Source: Brachionus manjavacas
Lineage: Eukaryota; Rotifera; Eurotatoria; Ploima; Brachionidae
Assembly (NCBI GenBank): GCA_019054805.1
Contig: JAHQIY010000002.1
Span: 6,448,001 to 6,512,000, forward strand
Direction: 5' to 3'
Length of the DNA: 64,000 nt
Numbering within the stretch: position 1 is the stretch's first letter; each line of letters opens with the position of its first letter. Made by a program: the position numbers and the translations under genes. This document shows, one piece after another, positions 55,389-64,000 of this stretch. The notes under the pieces were generated by a model. That model saw only the letters and a list, made by a program, of their open reading frames with translations, had not been told where the DNA came from and made no database searches.

Positions 55389-56273
55389 CTACGGTCGACA
55401 AATTTCAGATTTTGGTTCACATTTAGGATAGAGCTTAACATTTGGATGGTTCAGATCGTTTTCATTGACACACGCACAGCCTTAAAATTAAATTTTATGA
55501 TTAAAAAATTATTTTTCTCTTTAATTTTTACTTTCTTGCTTAGCTATTGGGTTGTATACAAGTCTTGGATAGCCAGCCCATGATCGTTTCACTCCACCAC
55601 TCTCTGTTGTGCACCAAAGTTTAGTTATCCCCTTCTCCTGAGTCCACTCGCTGTTACATATCGGAAATCTCTTCTGAAAATCAGAATTTTTTTTTTCATT
55701 TTTTATCTGATTTTGATTAATCTTTTCTAAATTGAGTAGATGCTCGGTTTTTTGGCCATCAGATGTATAAAATTTGCCTTCTAGTACACCTAAATGAGGA
55801 TAGGTTTTATCATAGAACGATTTCCAATTAAAAATGTCTCTGATCTGATTTTCGCTTAAGTCCTCAACAAAATCATTCAAATCATTCTTGAAATCACCGG
55901 TTACATATGCCCGAGATGCATCTCGTCCTATTTTTTAAAATTAGACGATCTTTTGATTAATAGTTTATTTTATACTTACCTACAAAAAAATCATAGGATC
56001 CCCCTTTTTTGTAATGCTTTTCACCGGTTGTTACATCATACACATTGCCTATATGATAAATTAATTTGGCTATTATTTTTAGTTAAAAATTTAAACAAAG
56101 ATACCTAGAACTGCTAAATAAAGTTTTTCGTCTGTGCCATGTAAGTCACTAATATGATAAATTTTCTCTACTTTGTTTTTTTTGGCTTGTTCTGAGCCTC
56201 CTCCGAAAATGTATTCAAGAAAAGATCTGAATACAACTGCAGTTATTATCACAATTAAAGCTTTTTTAAGCAT
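55389..56273 (-). CDS. CYB5D2: neuferricin (cytochrome b5 domain-containing protein 2)
   Basis: A MAPR-family heme-binding cytochrome b5-like protein, extracellular or ER-luminal in animals. Exons 56273-56105, 56048-55980, 55927-55532 and 55480-55389 join to 726 nt (241 aa; human 264). Residues 3-21 (KKALIVIITAVVFRSFLEYI) form a signal or anchor. The b5-like core reads [41 protein letters not shown]. The family-specific C-terminal part follows: FNWKSFYDKTYPHLGVLEGKFY, FPICNSEWT, KLWCTTESGGVKRSWAG-YPRLVY, and the cysteine tail CACVNENDLNHPNVKLYPKC-EPKSEIC. All these blocks align with human CYB5D2 as I remember it. Confidence 0.93.
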
Positions 56274-58928
56274 TTTATCAATTTTTTTTTAAGATAAAAT
56301 ATTACAAAAATTATGAAAATATTTTTAGTTTATTTGAAATATTAAAATTGTCGAAAATACCTTTTTAGAGCTTTGTATTTTAAATGTCTTTTAAAACTAA
56401 AATGTCTAAAATTTTTTGCTAAATAAATTATTCGATTTGAGTTTGTGGTTTATTTATTCATAATTTAAAAAAATTATCTAGAATAAAATTTAAATAAAAT
56501 TTTCAAAACGTATTTTTAAATAGAGAATTCTTTATTGTAAAATAATCAATTTTTGCAAGGAAATCATCATTGATCTTTTATACTATTGAAATTAAGTAAA
56601 TATAAAATCCTTTTAGGTAATTTTTTTAACACATTTATCCATTTTTTTAAATAAATAATTAAAATTTGAGTCTTTAAATTTTATTTTAAATTATGCTTTT
56701 TAAATGTTCAAAAAATATAAATATACTGAATCTATGAAACTTTCATTCCAAAAAAAAAATTGCCCAACGTTTCATTGTGGACACTTTAGGTTCACAAATA
56801 TTTTTTTAATTAAAGAAGAGATCTTCATTCTCAATTAAATTTTGAATTTTTTTTCCTGGACATTGTTATCTGGAACAAGAAAATAAAATTTATTATTCCT
56901 AAAAGTAAGAAATTCCTTTTTTTCTTATCTATTCTTTTTTGCGTTGACACCACTCTGCGGCAAAATATTCCACTTTGCGATCATATTATTTAGACTTTAT
57001 AATTTCTTTATAATTTAGACTTTATGATATTTTTTTGCTTAATAAACAATGGCTATAATATTTAATCAAAGCTAATTTTCAACCAAATTACCCTTGGAGT
57101 TTACAACAAAATGATGCATCAAAAACCTAATTCATTAAAAAGAAGAAAACTTAGATTGTGGATAAAGGTCCCAATCATAGGATCTCAAAACATTGAAAAT
57201 TTCATGATAATTAAAGAATCAGAATCAATAAAAAAAATTGTTAAAAATTCGGACTGAAAAATAAAATTATTGAATCTTTTTTAAAAATGGTTTCAGAATG
57301 TTTTAAATTAAAATACAACATCAACATAAACATTTTGGAAAAAGTTCAGGCGAGGGAAACGAAGCTTGTCAAGCCCATCCGTAGCCTCACCAATGAAGAA
57401 AGGCTAAAAAAAACTAGGACTAACCACCCTAAAAGTGAAAAGAGAGAGAGGTGATCTTATCGAATATTTCAAGATTAGTAAAGAGTATAGCAAAATCCGA
57501 GTTAACTAATGAGTTAATTGTTTTCGAACGGCCCTGCTGGTAACATTCGTGGTCAAAATCATAGACTGGTATAGCAATACACAAGGATAAGTCACACAGA
57601 GCATTTCATTTTAAATCGAGCAGTTGATAACTGGAATAGATTACCAACTGACGTAATGGCAGCAACATCAAAAGACAATTTTAAAAAGAAACTGGATGAT
57701 TTTTTAGCGTTGAATCAACTACAATTAAACAAAACTTCTTATGTTTTGTAACTCGTTTTAGCTACCATAGTGAGACTCTTAGTCTTGCTCTACAAGCTAA
57801 TTCCTGTTGTAGCTCATATTATTATTAATATAATTAGAATTTTTTAATTGAATCTTTAATTTTTGAAAATAATACCTTTTTTTTTATTTAATCTTTTAAA
57901 TTTATGAAAAATAAATAAGTTTAAATTTGAATTTAGAGAACATTTTTATCCTAAAATCAGCACCAAAAATTAACAAATATTTATTTGATTATTAAAGAAA
58001 CCGTTTTAGATTATTTTTCTTTAGTCTTAATTCTTAACATGTATCCAAAGACTAAAATGAAATAAAATCTTGTTTTTAGATTGTAAAATGCTTGTGATAT
58101 TTTTTTAGAAAACTTAAAAAAACACTTAATCACCTTAATAATTAAACTGAAGATCTTCAAAAGAATTATTTTTGTTGGTTTTTTCAGACTTTTAACTTAA
58201 TACTCAAAATTAAAGCCAGTGAATATAAAACATTGAACCTTTTTTAAAAGCTTATTCTAAATTTATCATCCAAAAATTCTTGTTTGAGATACAAATTTTT
58301 GAACAAAAAACAGACAAATATTTTTTTTAAATAATTAATTTAATAAATCTAAAAATTTTTTTAAATATCTTTTAGTTGAATTCATAAATTTAAATTAATC
58401 TCTAAATGCTCTAAATTAATTTTCAGATAGCCGATAACTTCAAAAAAAAAAATTTTGCAGTTGGATCAATCAAAAAAGGTTTTGGTTATGATAAAAAAAT
58501 ATAAAAGATTAAATATCCAAGAGTTCAATTAATATTTACAATTTGAGACCTTAAAAACATCATATTTATTTATTATTTTTAGGTTATAAAACTTAATGGA
58601 CCATTCATTCACGTATTTTATAAAGGCAATAAAAAATTGCACCAAAAAAATACTTATTTAAAACAACCTGGTTTATTTTTGTTGAAAAATATCACTTCAA
58701 ATAAAAAAAAGCTAAAAAAATATTTTCACATAAAACAATCTAAATTTTAATAAAAAAATTCAAATTTTGTCTTTTCAAATCATTTCAAATTTGTGCATTC
58801 AATTAGTTGCTTTGAAAAGCATGCAATTGTGAGCTCCAAATTTACAAAGTACTTGAAATAGACCAAAATATACTTTTTTTATAAACATGTATATATATTC
58901 TTTTTTATAATTTCATTTTCGATTAATT
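56274..58928. other. 2.7-kb gene-poor region with a LINE remnant
   Basis: AT-rich non-coding DNA apart from the LINE remnant at 57320-57751. No cellular gene or RNA recognised. It includes the promoter of MED31 at its right end. Confidence 0.45.
57320..57751 (+). pseudogene. frameshifted LINE (non-LTR retrotransposon) reverse transcriptase remnant
   Basis: Three plus-strand frames together show the typical C-terminal order of a LINE reverse transcriptase. ILEKVQARETKLVKPIRSLT with NEERLKK lies at 57333-57409. After a frameshift comes LGLTTLKVKRERGDLIEYFK at 57412-57474. Finally ILNRAVDNWNRLPTDVMAAT-SKDNFKKKLDDFL lies at about 57609-57707, with the frame ending at the TAA at 57749-57751. It has frameshifts and stops and lacks the catalytic part, so it is dead. 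Its NR-x-VDNWN motif resembles the fragments at 50 and 51 kb but is not the same copy. Confidence 0.8.
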
Positions 58929-59474
58929 TTGAATTTAATGAATTTATATCAAGATAATCAAATGTTTAAAATTGAACAGAATCAACTTGAGGAAAAATTC
59001 GTCGAGCAGGAGCCTGAATCCGAGGAAGACGAAGAACGAAAAAGATTTCAGATAGAACTCGAATTTGTCCAGTCCTTAGCAAATCCCAACTATCTGAATT
59101 TCTTAGCCCAACGCGGCTATTTCAACAACCAAACGTTCTTAAATTATCTCAAGTACCTGATGTACTGGAAAGAGCCAGAATACTGCAAATATATTGCCTA
59201 CCCTCAATGTTTATCTTTACTCGAAATGCTACAACACGAACAATTTTTAAAACAAATCGTCAATGCCCAATGCGCCAAATTCATTGACGAACAACTTTTG
59301 CTTCTATGGCTCGACTATAAAAAAAGACACGGCTGGATTCGCCTTGATCCCACGCGAATCCCGGAAAGCATTGAAAAATTATTTAAAAAAGACCAAGTAG
59401 AAACAGACACGAACAATAATATCCAAGAGGATCTTTTTTCTGTGGCCAGAATTTTACAAAATGAAAAATTTTAA
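58929..59474 (+). CDS. MED31: Mediator complex subunit 31
   Basis: A subunit of the Mediator middle module that links activators to RNA polymerase II. It is an intronless 181-residue protein; human MED31 is 131. The Soh1/MED31 domain occupies about residues 38-142: RFQIELEFVQSLANPNYLNF, LAQRGYFNNQTFLNYLKYLM, YWKEPEYCKYIAYPQCL, LLEMLQHEQFLKQI, then a C-terminal FIDEQLLLLWLDYKKRHG. The extra length is a Glu-rich N terminus (QLEEKFVEQEPESEEDEE) and a ~40-residue tail. ORC5 follows on the same strand after 380 bp. Confidence 0.95.
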   Translation: MNLMNLYQDNQMFKIEQNQLEEKFVEQEPESEEDEERKRFQIELEFVQSLANPNYLNFLAQRGYFNNQTFLNYLKYLMYWKEPEYCKYIAYPQCLSLLEMLQHEQFLKQIVNAQCAKFIDEQLLLLWLDYKKRHGWIRLDPTRIPESIEKLFKKDQVETDTNNNIQEDLFSVARILQNEKF

Positions 59475-59854
59475 TTTGTATAAAAATATAAAAATATTTT
59501 AGTCCAGATATTTCGCTGAGGCTATGTATCTAAGGTGCTCGTTTACACAGCAAAAAACACATGTTCTAATGCCATTCCTTTCTGATATAGAAAAAAAACA
59601 TTTTTTTTTAAAAATTCTAATTTATTTTTAAATAAAACTTAATTGCATCAGTCTATTTATTAAAGTTTTATTTGACAAAAAATTATTGTAAATTTTTTCA
59701 ATTCTATTGACATTATATTTTTTTTTGATTAAGCAAATGTGACTTTGAATGAAAAATTTAAATCAATTTAATTTTTGACTTTATTAAATGGTTCTAAAAA
59801 ATCATTTGAACATTTTTTTTTTTCAACTTAATTTTAAATCAAAATTTCAAGAAA
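59475..59854. other. intergenic between MED31 and ORC5
   Basis: 380 bp, AT-rich, between two plus-strand genes. A pyrimidine stretch and TTTCAAG lie a few bases before the ORC5 ATG. This could be an acceptor for a leader, but the motif is weak. Confidence 0.3.
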
Positions 59855-61492
59855 ATGGATGACCAAAAACTAGACGAGCTATGTGATGAGGTCATTTATC
59901 GTGAAAAACAATTGTCAATTTTATATGATCTATTGATAAGAAGTGACAGCTTTATCTATCCTATCCTCCATCTATTTGGTCTTAGCGGCACTGGCAAGAG
60001 CTTCACTATACGAAAATTTTTTAAAAAATTTTGCCATGTTTTGTCAAAAAACAAAAAACCTGCGGACAAAAAACGAGTCTATGTGTACTTAGACTGCAAA
60101 GAGCTGTGCTACGGGACGACCAGTCTTCTTTTTAGTGAAATACTCAAGCAAATAGCGGAAAGTTTTCCCTCCACTGACATGACCAGAGACTGTGACATTG
60201 ACATTGACATGGAAATCGAAAAAGAGGACCCAATCGATCTGAGCTTTAGCGGTGAACTCGACGAACAAGATGAAGATTTGAAAATGAACGACTTTTCCTC
60301 TTTTCTGCGCCAATTGAAGCGCAAATTGGACCAACTGGCCAAAAGACCAGTGCTCTATCTAGTTTTTGACAATGCCGAAAGCCTCAGATACTTTTCCGAT
60401 TCAAGCAATCTACTCTTAACCCTAAGTAAACTAGATGAGTACATAAACATGGGCGATATGGGTTCCAAAATAAAAATAAGCTCTATTTTTGTATCTGAGA
60501 TAGACTGGCACAGTTTGATATCAGACTGTGACTTGATGTCAAAAACCGAATCACCTCGGCCTTTTGTCATCTATTTTGACGACTACAACAAGGAACAAAT
60601 GAACCAAATACTCAAACAATCAGCCATTACTTTGCTCTCAATTCATCCCGAGCAAAAACAATGCAACTGGACGGACATAGAATTTTACACTCGCATCATC
60701 CTTGATGTTTTCTATCCTATTTGCAAGGACTTGAACGAAATTCAGTATTTGATTCAAATTTATTATGAACAACTTCTGAGCTCAATGCAGAACAGTGACA
60801 AAGGAAAGGATTCGTATGAAAAAATGATGATTGCTTGGAACAAAATGAAGCCATTTTTGAAACAAGCATTGACTCAGATATATCTGAGACAGTCTATGTT
60901 TACCTCGACAGCTAGGACAAACAAATTGACCAGTCCGGCTCGGGACGAAATTTTGAGTCTTGAATTCGAGAGTTTGAATATTTTAAACGAAAAAAGTGAG
61001 AGTTATTTGAGCGAAACAAAAGCTCAAATGCCTGTTGGCTGTAATCAACTTCCTAAATTGATGAAATATCTGCTAATTAGCTCTTATATTGCCACGCACA
61101 ATCCGGCCAAATACGACAAAAAGCTTCTAGATTACAATTCGACTGGAAAATCAAGAAAATCCAGGTTTACAGCCCAAAAAATTCAGCAAAATGAAGAAAA
61201 TCAGCGCTCGGCTGCCTTGAAGACCCAAGCATTTGACTCGAATCGACTTATGGCAATCTTTTTGGCCATTTGTTCTGAGAGCGGTCACAATCAAGTTATT
61301 AATTTAAGTCAAATTCAGCTCAATTTAAAAACTTTAAAAAGTTTACACTATTTGTACCAAAGCAATAGCTCGTATTCTAGTCTTGATGAGCCAAAGTACA
61401 AATGTTTAATTGATTTCGAAACAATTCTCAATTTGTCCAACAGTCTAGCATTTAACATTAAACAATACTTGGTTGAATATATCACAATTTAA
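59855..61492 (+). CDS. ORC5: origin recognition complex subunit 5
   Basis: An AAA+ subunit of ORC, which loads the replicative helicase at DNA replication origins. It is an intronless 545-residue protein; human is 435. The start YREKQLSILYDLL is typical of ORC5. Walker A GLSGTGKS is at residues 42-49. Walker B is LYLVFDNAESLR near residue 170. PFVIYFDDYNKEQMNQIL follows, then LMKYLLISSYIATHNPAKYDKK, strongly conserved in ORC5. The C-terminal winged-helix part ends KCLIDFETILNLSNSLAFNI. Extra length comes from an acidic insert (residues ~108-135) and linkers at ~350-385 and ~430-460. Confidence 0.93.
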   Translation: MDDQKLDELCDEVIYREKQLSILYDLLIRSDSFIYPILHLFGLSGTGKSFTIRKFFKKFCHVLSKNKKPADKKRVYVYLDCKELCYGTTSLLFSEILKQIAESFPSTDMTRDCDIDIDMEIEKEDPIDLSFSGELDEQDEDLKMNDFSSFLRQLKRKLDQLAKRPVLYLVFDNAESLRYFSDSSNLLLTLSKLDEYINMGDMGSKIKISSIFVSEIDWHSLISDCDLMSKTESPRPFVIYFDDYNKEQMNQILKQSAITLLSIHPEQKQCNWTDIEFYTRIILDVFYPICKDLNEIQYLIQIYYEQLLSSMQNSDKGKDSYEKMMIAWNKMKPFLKQALTQIYLRQSMFTSTARTNKLTSPARDEILSLEFESLNILNEKSESYLSETKAQMPVGCNQLPKLMKYLLISSYIATHNPAKYDKKLLDYNSTGKSRKSRFTAQKIQQNEENQRSAALKTQAFDSNRLMAIFLAICSESGHNQVINLSQIQLNLKTLKSLHYLYQSNSSYSSLDEPKYKCLIDFETILNLSNSLAFNIKQYLVEYITI

Positions 61493-61878
61493 AAATTAAA
61501 AGTTAATTTTTTTTTCTTTTGATAAATTTTGTAAATAAAAATTTTAATTTTAAATTTAATTCTTTCAAAAATGTTGTTTGGTTGATTTATTTAGAGGGTA
61601 TTTTTTGGCTATCAATTATAGTACTAACTAAAAAAATTATTTTATGACGAAATTAAATTTAAAACTGACAATTTATTGAAGGCTCACTATTTAAGTTAAA
61701 AAGAAATCTTTTTTAACAAATTTATGCAACAAATAAACAAAAAAATTCGTTCCTAAAAAATTTATTTTTGCAAGCAAACATTTTTTTTTCTATATATACA
61801 AATTAATTGTTTGATAAATAAACTTACTTTGACTTTAAATAAATTTAAATCTTAAATAAACAAAAATATATTTTGACA
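61493..61878. other. intergenic downstream of ORC5
   Basis: 386 bp of very AT-rich sequence holding the ORC5 3'UTR. No feature seen. Confidence 0.3.
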
Positions 61879-62341
61879 ATGTTTGATGATGATTCGCAAT
61901 CTGCCAACCAATCCAACTCAGATAATTGGATAACGTTAGAAGAAAATATATCAAAGGCTGAGATAGACGATTTTAAATGCTTGCAAAACATTAGAAAAGA
62001 TGCTCACTGATTCAAGCAAATCTCAAGAGAGTTTCGTTCTGAAACTCGTTAGGGATAATGGGTTAATTAAACTTGCTGATTTTTTAACTTTAAATGATTT
62101 TGTTCTTACTAGCCAAACGACAGCTAATCGCGTGCTTGATGGTCAAATTAAATATTCGGTCAGTGTAAATCCAAAATTTTGTACATCTCCATATTTTTTG
62201 GAATACGGTATTTGCAAACATTTTATCTCACTTTGCAAGCTTTTGAATTTTTATTTTGACGAAAATGATCGAGAATTTGTTCAAGTAAAAAAGAGAGGTA
62301 GACCACCTAAATCTAATAATGGGAGATTGAATAAGAATTAA
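61879..62341 (+). pseudogene. fragment of a SWIM-finger transposon protein with AT-hook tail
   Basis: Frame 1 begins at 61879 (MFDDDSQSANQSNSDNW) and stops at about 62010. An overlapping +1 frame from 62000 gives 113 residues containing CTSPYFLEYGICKHFISLC, which fits the SWIM zinc-finger pattern C-x-C/x-n-C-x-H loosely. It ends in an AT-hook KKRGRPPKSNNGR. SWIM plus AT-hook tails are common at the C terminus of MULE-type transposases. The catalytic middle is missing, so this looks like an internally deleted, frameshifted copy. It could instead be a small domesticated two-exon gene. Confidence 0.5.
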
Positions 62342-63223
62342 TGTAAAATTATAAATATAAAAAAAATCTATTTAAATGAGCATTATTTTTATTTAACTTA
62401 CGAAAAATATCAATTTAGAAAAAAATTAAACTATTTATTTTTAAATTAATTTCTTTATATAAAAAAACTATTTGTATAATAAAAAATAAATGTATTTAAT
62501 TTGTTATATTTTTTTTATGTTAAAGACTTATTTAACTATTTAGAAAAAAATAAAATCTTTTTAATAAAAAATTTTAGCTATTTAAGTTAAATGTTATTTC
62601 TCTATTGAAGACAATTAACTTTAAAAGATAACAAAAATAATATTAAAAAAAGCTCATTAATAAATTTCAATTTCCACTCAAGTCGATTCTTTGCCTTTAC
62701 CCTTGCTTCTCCGCATGCGATCCCCCTTTGGGTGATATCTTTCGTGGTTATTGTCCTTCAAGTTATTGCTGATCGTTCTACGTTCCATTACCCTTGAGGT
62801 GTTAATTGAATGACTTTATTTGGTGAATATTTTCCTTCCCGTCTAAGTAAATTTCCAATAACTCAACGAAGTCTTTTATTCATGACTCAGCAGGCCAACT
62901 TTAAAATTCGGAGAATCCTCCATAGGCTTCCAGTGTAAAAGGTTTTCAGGTGTTTTTTAATAAGTCTTAGATACCCTTAAATTTCATTTAATTTAAATGA
63001 AATTTATTTTTGAAATTAAATAAATTAATTTCAAAAAGAAAATTAAATTCTAAAAATTGTAACAACAAAAAAATAATTGCAAAAGATGAAATGTTAATCA
63101 GAATTTTTTCTTTCAGCCTTTCGCCGATTAATCTTAGAGATTTTTCCTGCATAATTGGTTTTTTATTTAATTTTCGAATTTTTTTGCTATAAAACTGATT
63201 AAAAAGGAATATAAAAAAAATAA
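62342..63223. other. unassigned region
   Basis: AT-rich, except for a patch at about 62680-62940 of more normal composition. There a minus-strand frame reads MERRTISNNLKDNNHERYHP, then KGDRMRRSKGKGKEST and a stop. Upstream in other frames are ENLLHWKPMEDSPNFKVG and LLEIYLDGKENIHQ. These look like decayed coding sequence, possibly from a mobile element, that I cannot name. Confidence 0.3.
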
Positions 63224-63652
63224 TGATCAATTTTGAATAAGATATCTTCAAAGAAATATATTTTTAGTTTATTCCAGACATTTTGCGCAAGTAATTGATA
63301 AAAAGTCCTGAATTTTGGCATGCAAGAGGAAACAATGAATCCGATTAATCAAGGCGCGGCTGCCCAAATCAATAATGACGACTTGTTTTAACCCTTAAGG
63401 AAAATTTCTATTTTATTTCATCATTTTCAGTAAAATAAAATAAAAAGCTAGAATAAAAATATTAATTAGTGTCTAGAGCTATTCCATTTGGCCAATATTT
63501 CGGCTTTAAATTTTATCAATTCTTGAATTAAATTAGACTTGCTTTTTTTGTAGTCATTACCCAAAATTTTAACTGATAATCCGACGTTTTAAAGTAAAAT
63601 TCTTAAAAAAATAATAAAAATTTAATTTTAATTTTTTATCATGTGGTTCTAA
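63224..63652. repeat. 430-bp dispersed repeat, copy 2
   Basis: The partner of 40541-40970, in the same orientation and about 96% identical. The minus-strand frame is retained (VKILGNDYKKSKSNLIQELI, then KFKAEILAKWNSSRH and a stop). Differences from copy 1 cluster in the outer parts. Confidence 0.9.
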
Positions 63653-64000
63653 TGATGTGATTTTTTTAAATATCTAGATAAAATTAAATAGAAATTGTTT
63701 TTAAGTATAAATTTTAAATGTATTTACGCTTATTTTAAAGCTTGAAATAAATTTTTTAAATTTATTGTCTACGAAAAATAACACTTCTATATCTTTCCCT
63801 ATAAAAGTTCTACGAAAATAACTCTATTAAAATTTTTCTTCGAAAAGATAAATCTATTAATTAAACCTTCACCAAACATAATAGTTAAATTGATTTTGTA
63901 ATTTATTATTTTATTTTTTTTTGTATTAATTTTTAAAAAAATTGAGATGTCGCTTTTTTTATTAAGAGGGCATTTTTACAATTAAATTACCATATGCGAA
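63653..64000. other. right edge, AT-rich non-coding
   Basis: A tract near 63783-63860 has semi-repeated TACGAAAATAAC/TTCGAAAAG units. Nothing else was seen. Confidence 0.3.

Noticed and set aside
60089..60570. Minus-strand frames inside ORC5
   Set aside because: Antisense to the conserved AAA+ region of ORC5.
63010..63251. Overlapping Lys/Ile/Asn-rich frames on both strands
   Set aside because: Typical random open frames in AT-rich DNA; no recognisable motif or splice context.

Overview
This is a window of a compact, very AT-rich animal nuclear genome. The evidence is metazoan genes (two Pax paired-box genes, RPS14, RPSA, ORC5, MED31, RAP1GDS1, TARBP1), GT-AG introns mostly 45-60 bp long, a eukaryotic tRNA-Pro, intronic snoRNAs, and remnants of animal transposons. 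The base composition, tiny introns and mix of SWIM/MULE, piggyBac, LINE and hAT debris would fit a monogonont rotifer of the Brachionus type. That species guess is inference from memory, not proof. All splice models were read by eye; for every gene given as complete, the joined exons sum to a multiple of three.

Layout. 1-3032 (-) is the 5' part of a TARBP1-type protein. 3729-4295 (+) is RPS14. 4441-5622 (-) encodes an Ig-like membrane protein of unknown role. 6019-6090 (-) is tRNA-Pro(UGG). 7314-9812 (+) is a Pax2/5/8-type gene. 13401-17768 (-) is a second, homeodomain-less Pax gene pointing towards the first, with a 3.6-kb gap between their 3' ends. 17.8-24.4 kb is a gene-poor region with a piggyBac-like remnant. 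24433-26191 (-) is RPSA, whose introns hold two box C/D and two box H/ACA snoRNA candidates. 26.2-31.6 kb is gene-poor and holds a foldback hAT-type element. 31640-37578 (-) is an FBXW10-type F-box/WD40 gene. 38984-40072 (-) encodes a PP1-docking protein. 43880-44368 (-) is the mitochondrial ATP synthase delta subunit. 45001-46395 (+) encodes a coiled-coil protein. 46570-48897 (-) is RAP1GDS1. 51635-52773 (-) is ECI1 and 53304-55198 (-) is ACSF2, two mitochondrial fatty-acid enzymes side by side. 55389-56273 (-) is neuferricin (CYB5D2). 57.3-57.75 kb is a LINE remnant. 58929-59474 (+) is MED31 and 59855-61492 (+) is ORC5. 61879-62341 holds a broken SWIM/AT-hook transposon fragment, and 63224-63652 is the second copy of a 430-bp repeat.

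Most genes are housekeeping and unrelated to one another. The most notable points are: (1) the Pax2/5/8 gene keeps a gapless but strongly diverged homeodomain (HD51 Asn to Ala, HD48 Trp to His) with the classical 46/47 intron; (2) the two Pax genes converge and share an intron position in the paired domain; (3) the RPSA introns carry two paralogous C/D snoRNAs whose guides match the 28S sarcin-ricin region, plus a tandem pair of E2/SNORA62-like H/ACA snoRNAs. I found no gene cluster that looks like a wholly new system; these three are the best candidates for something undescribed.
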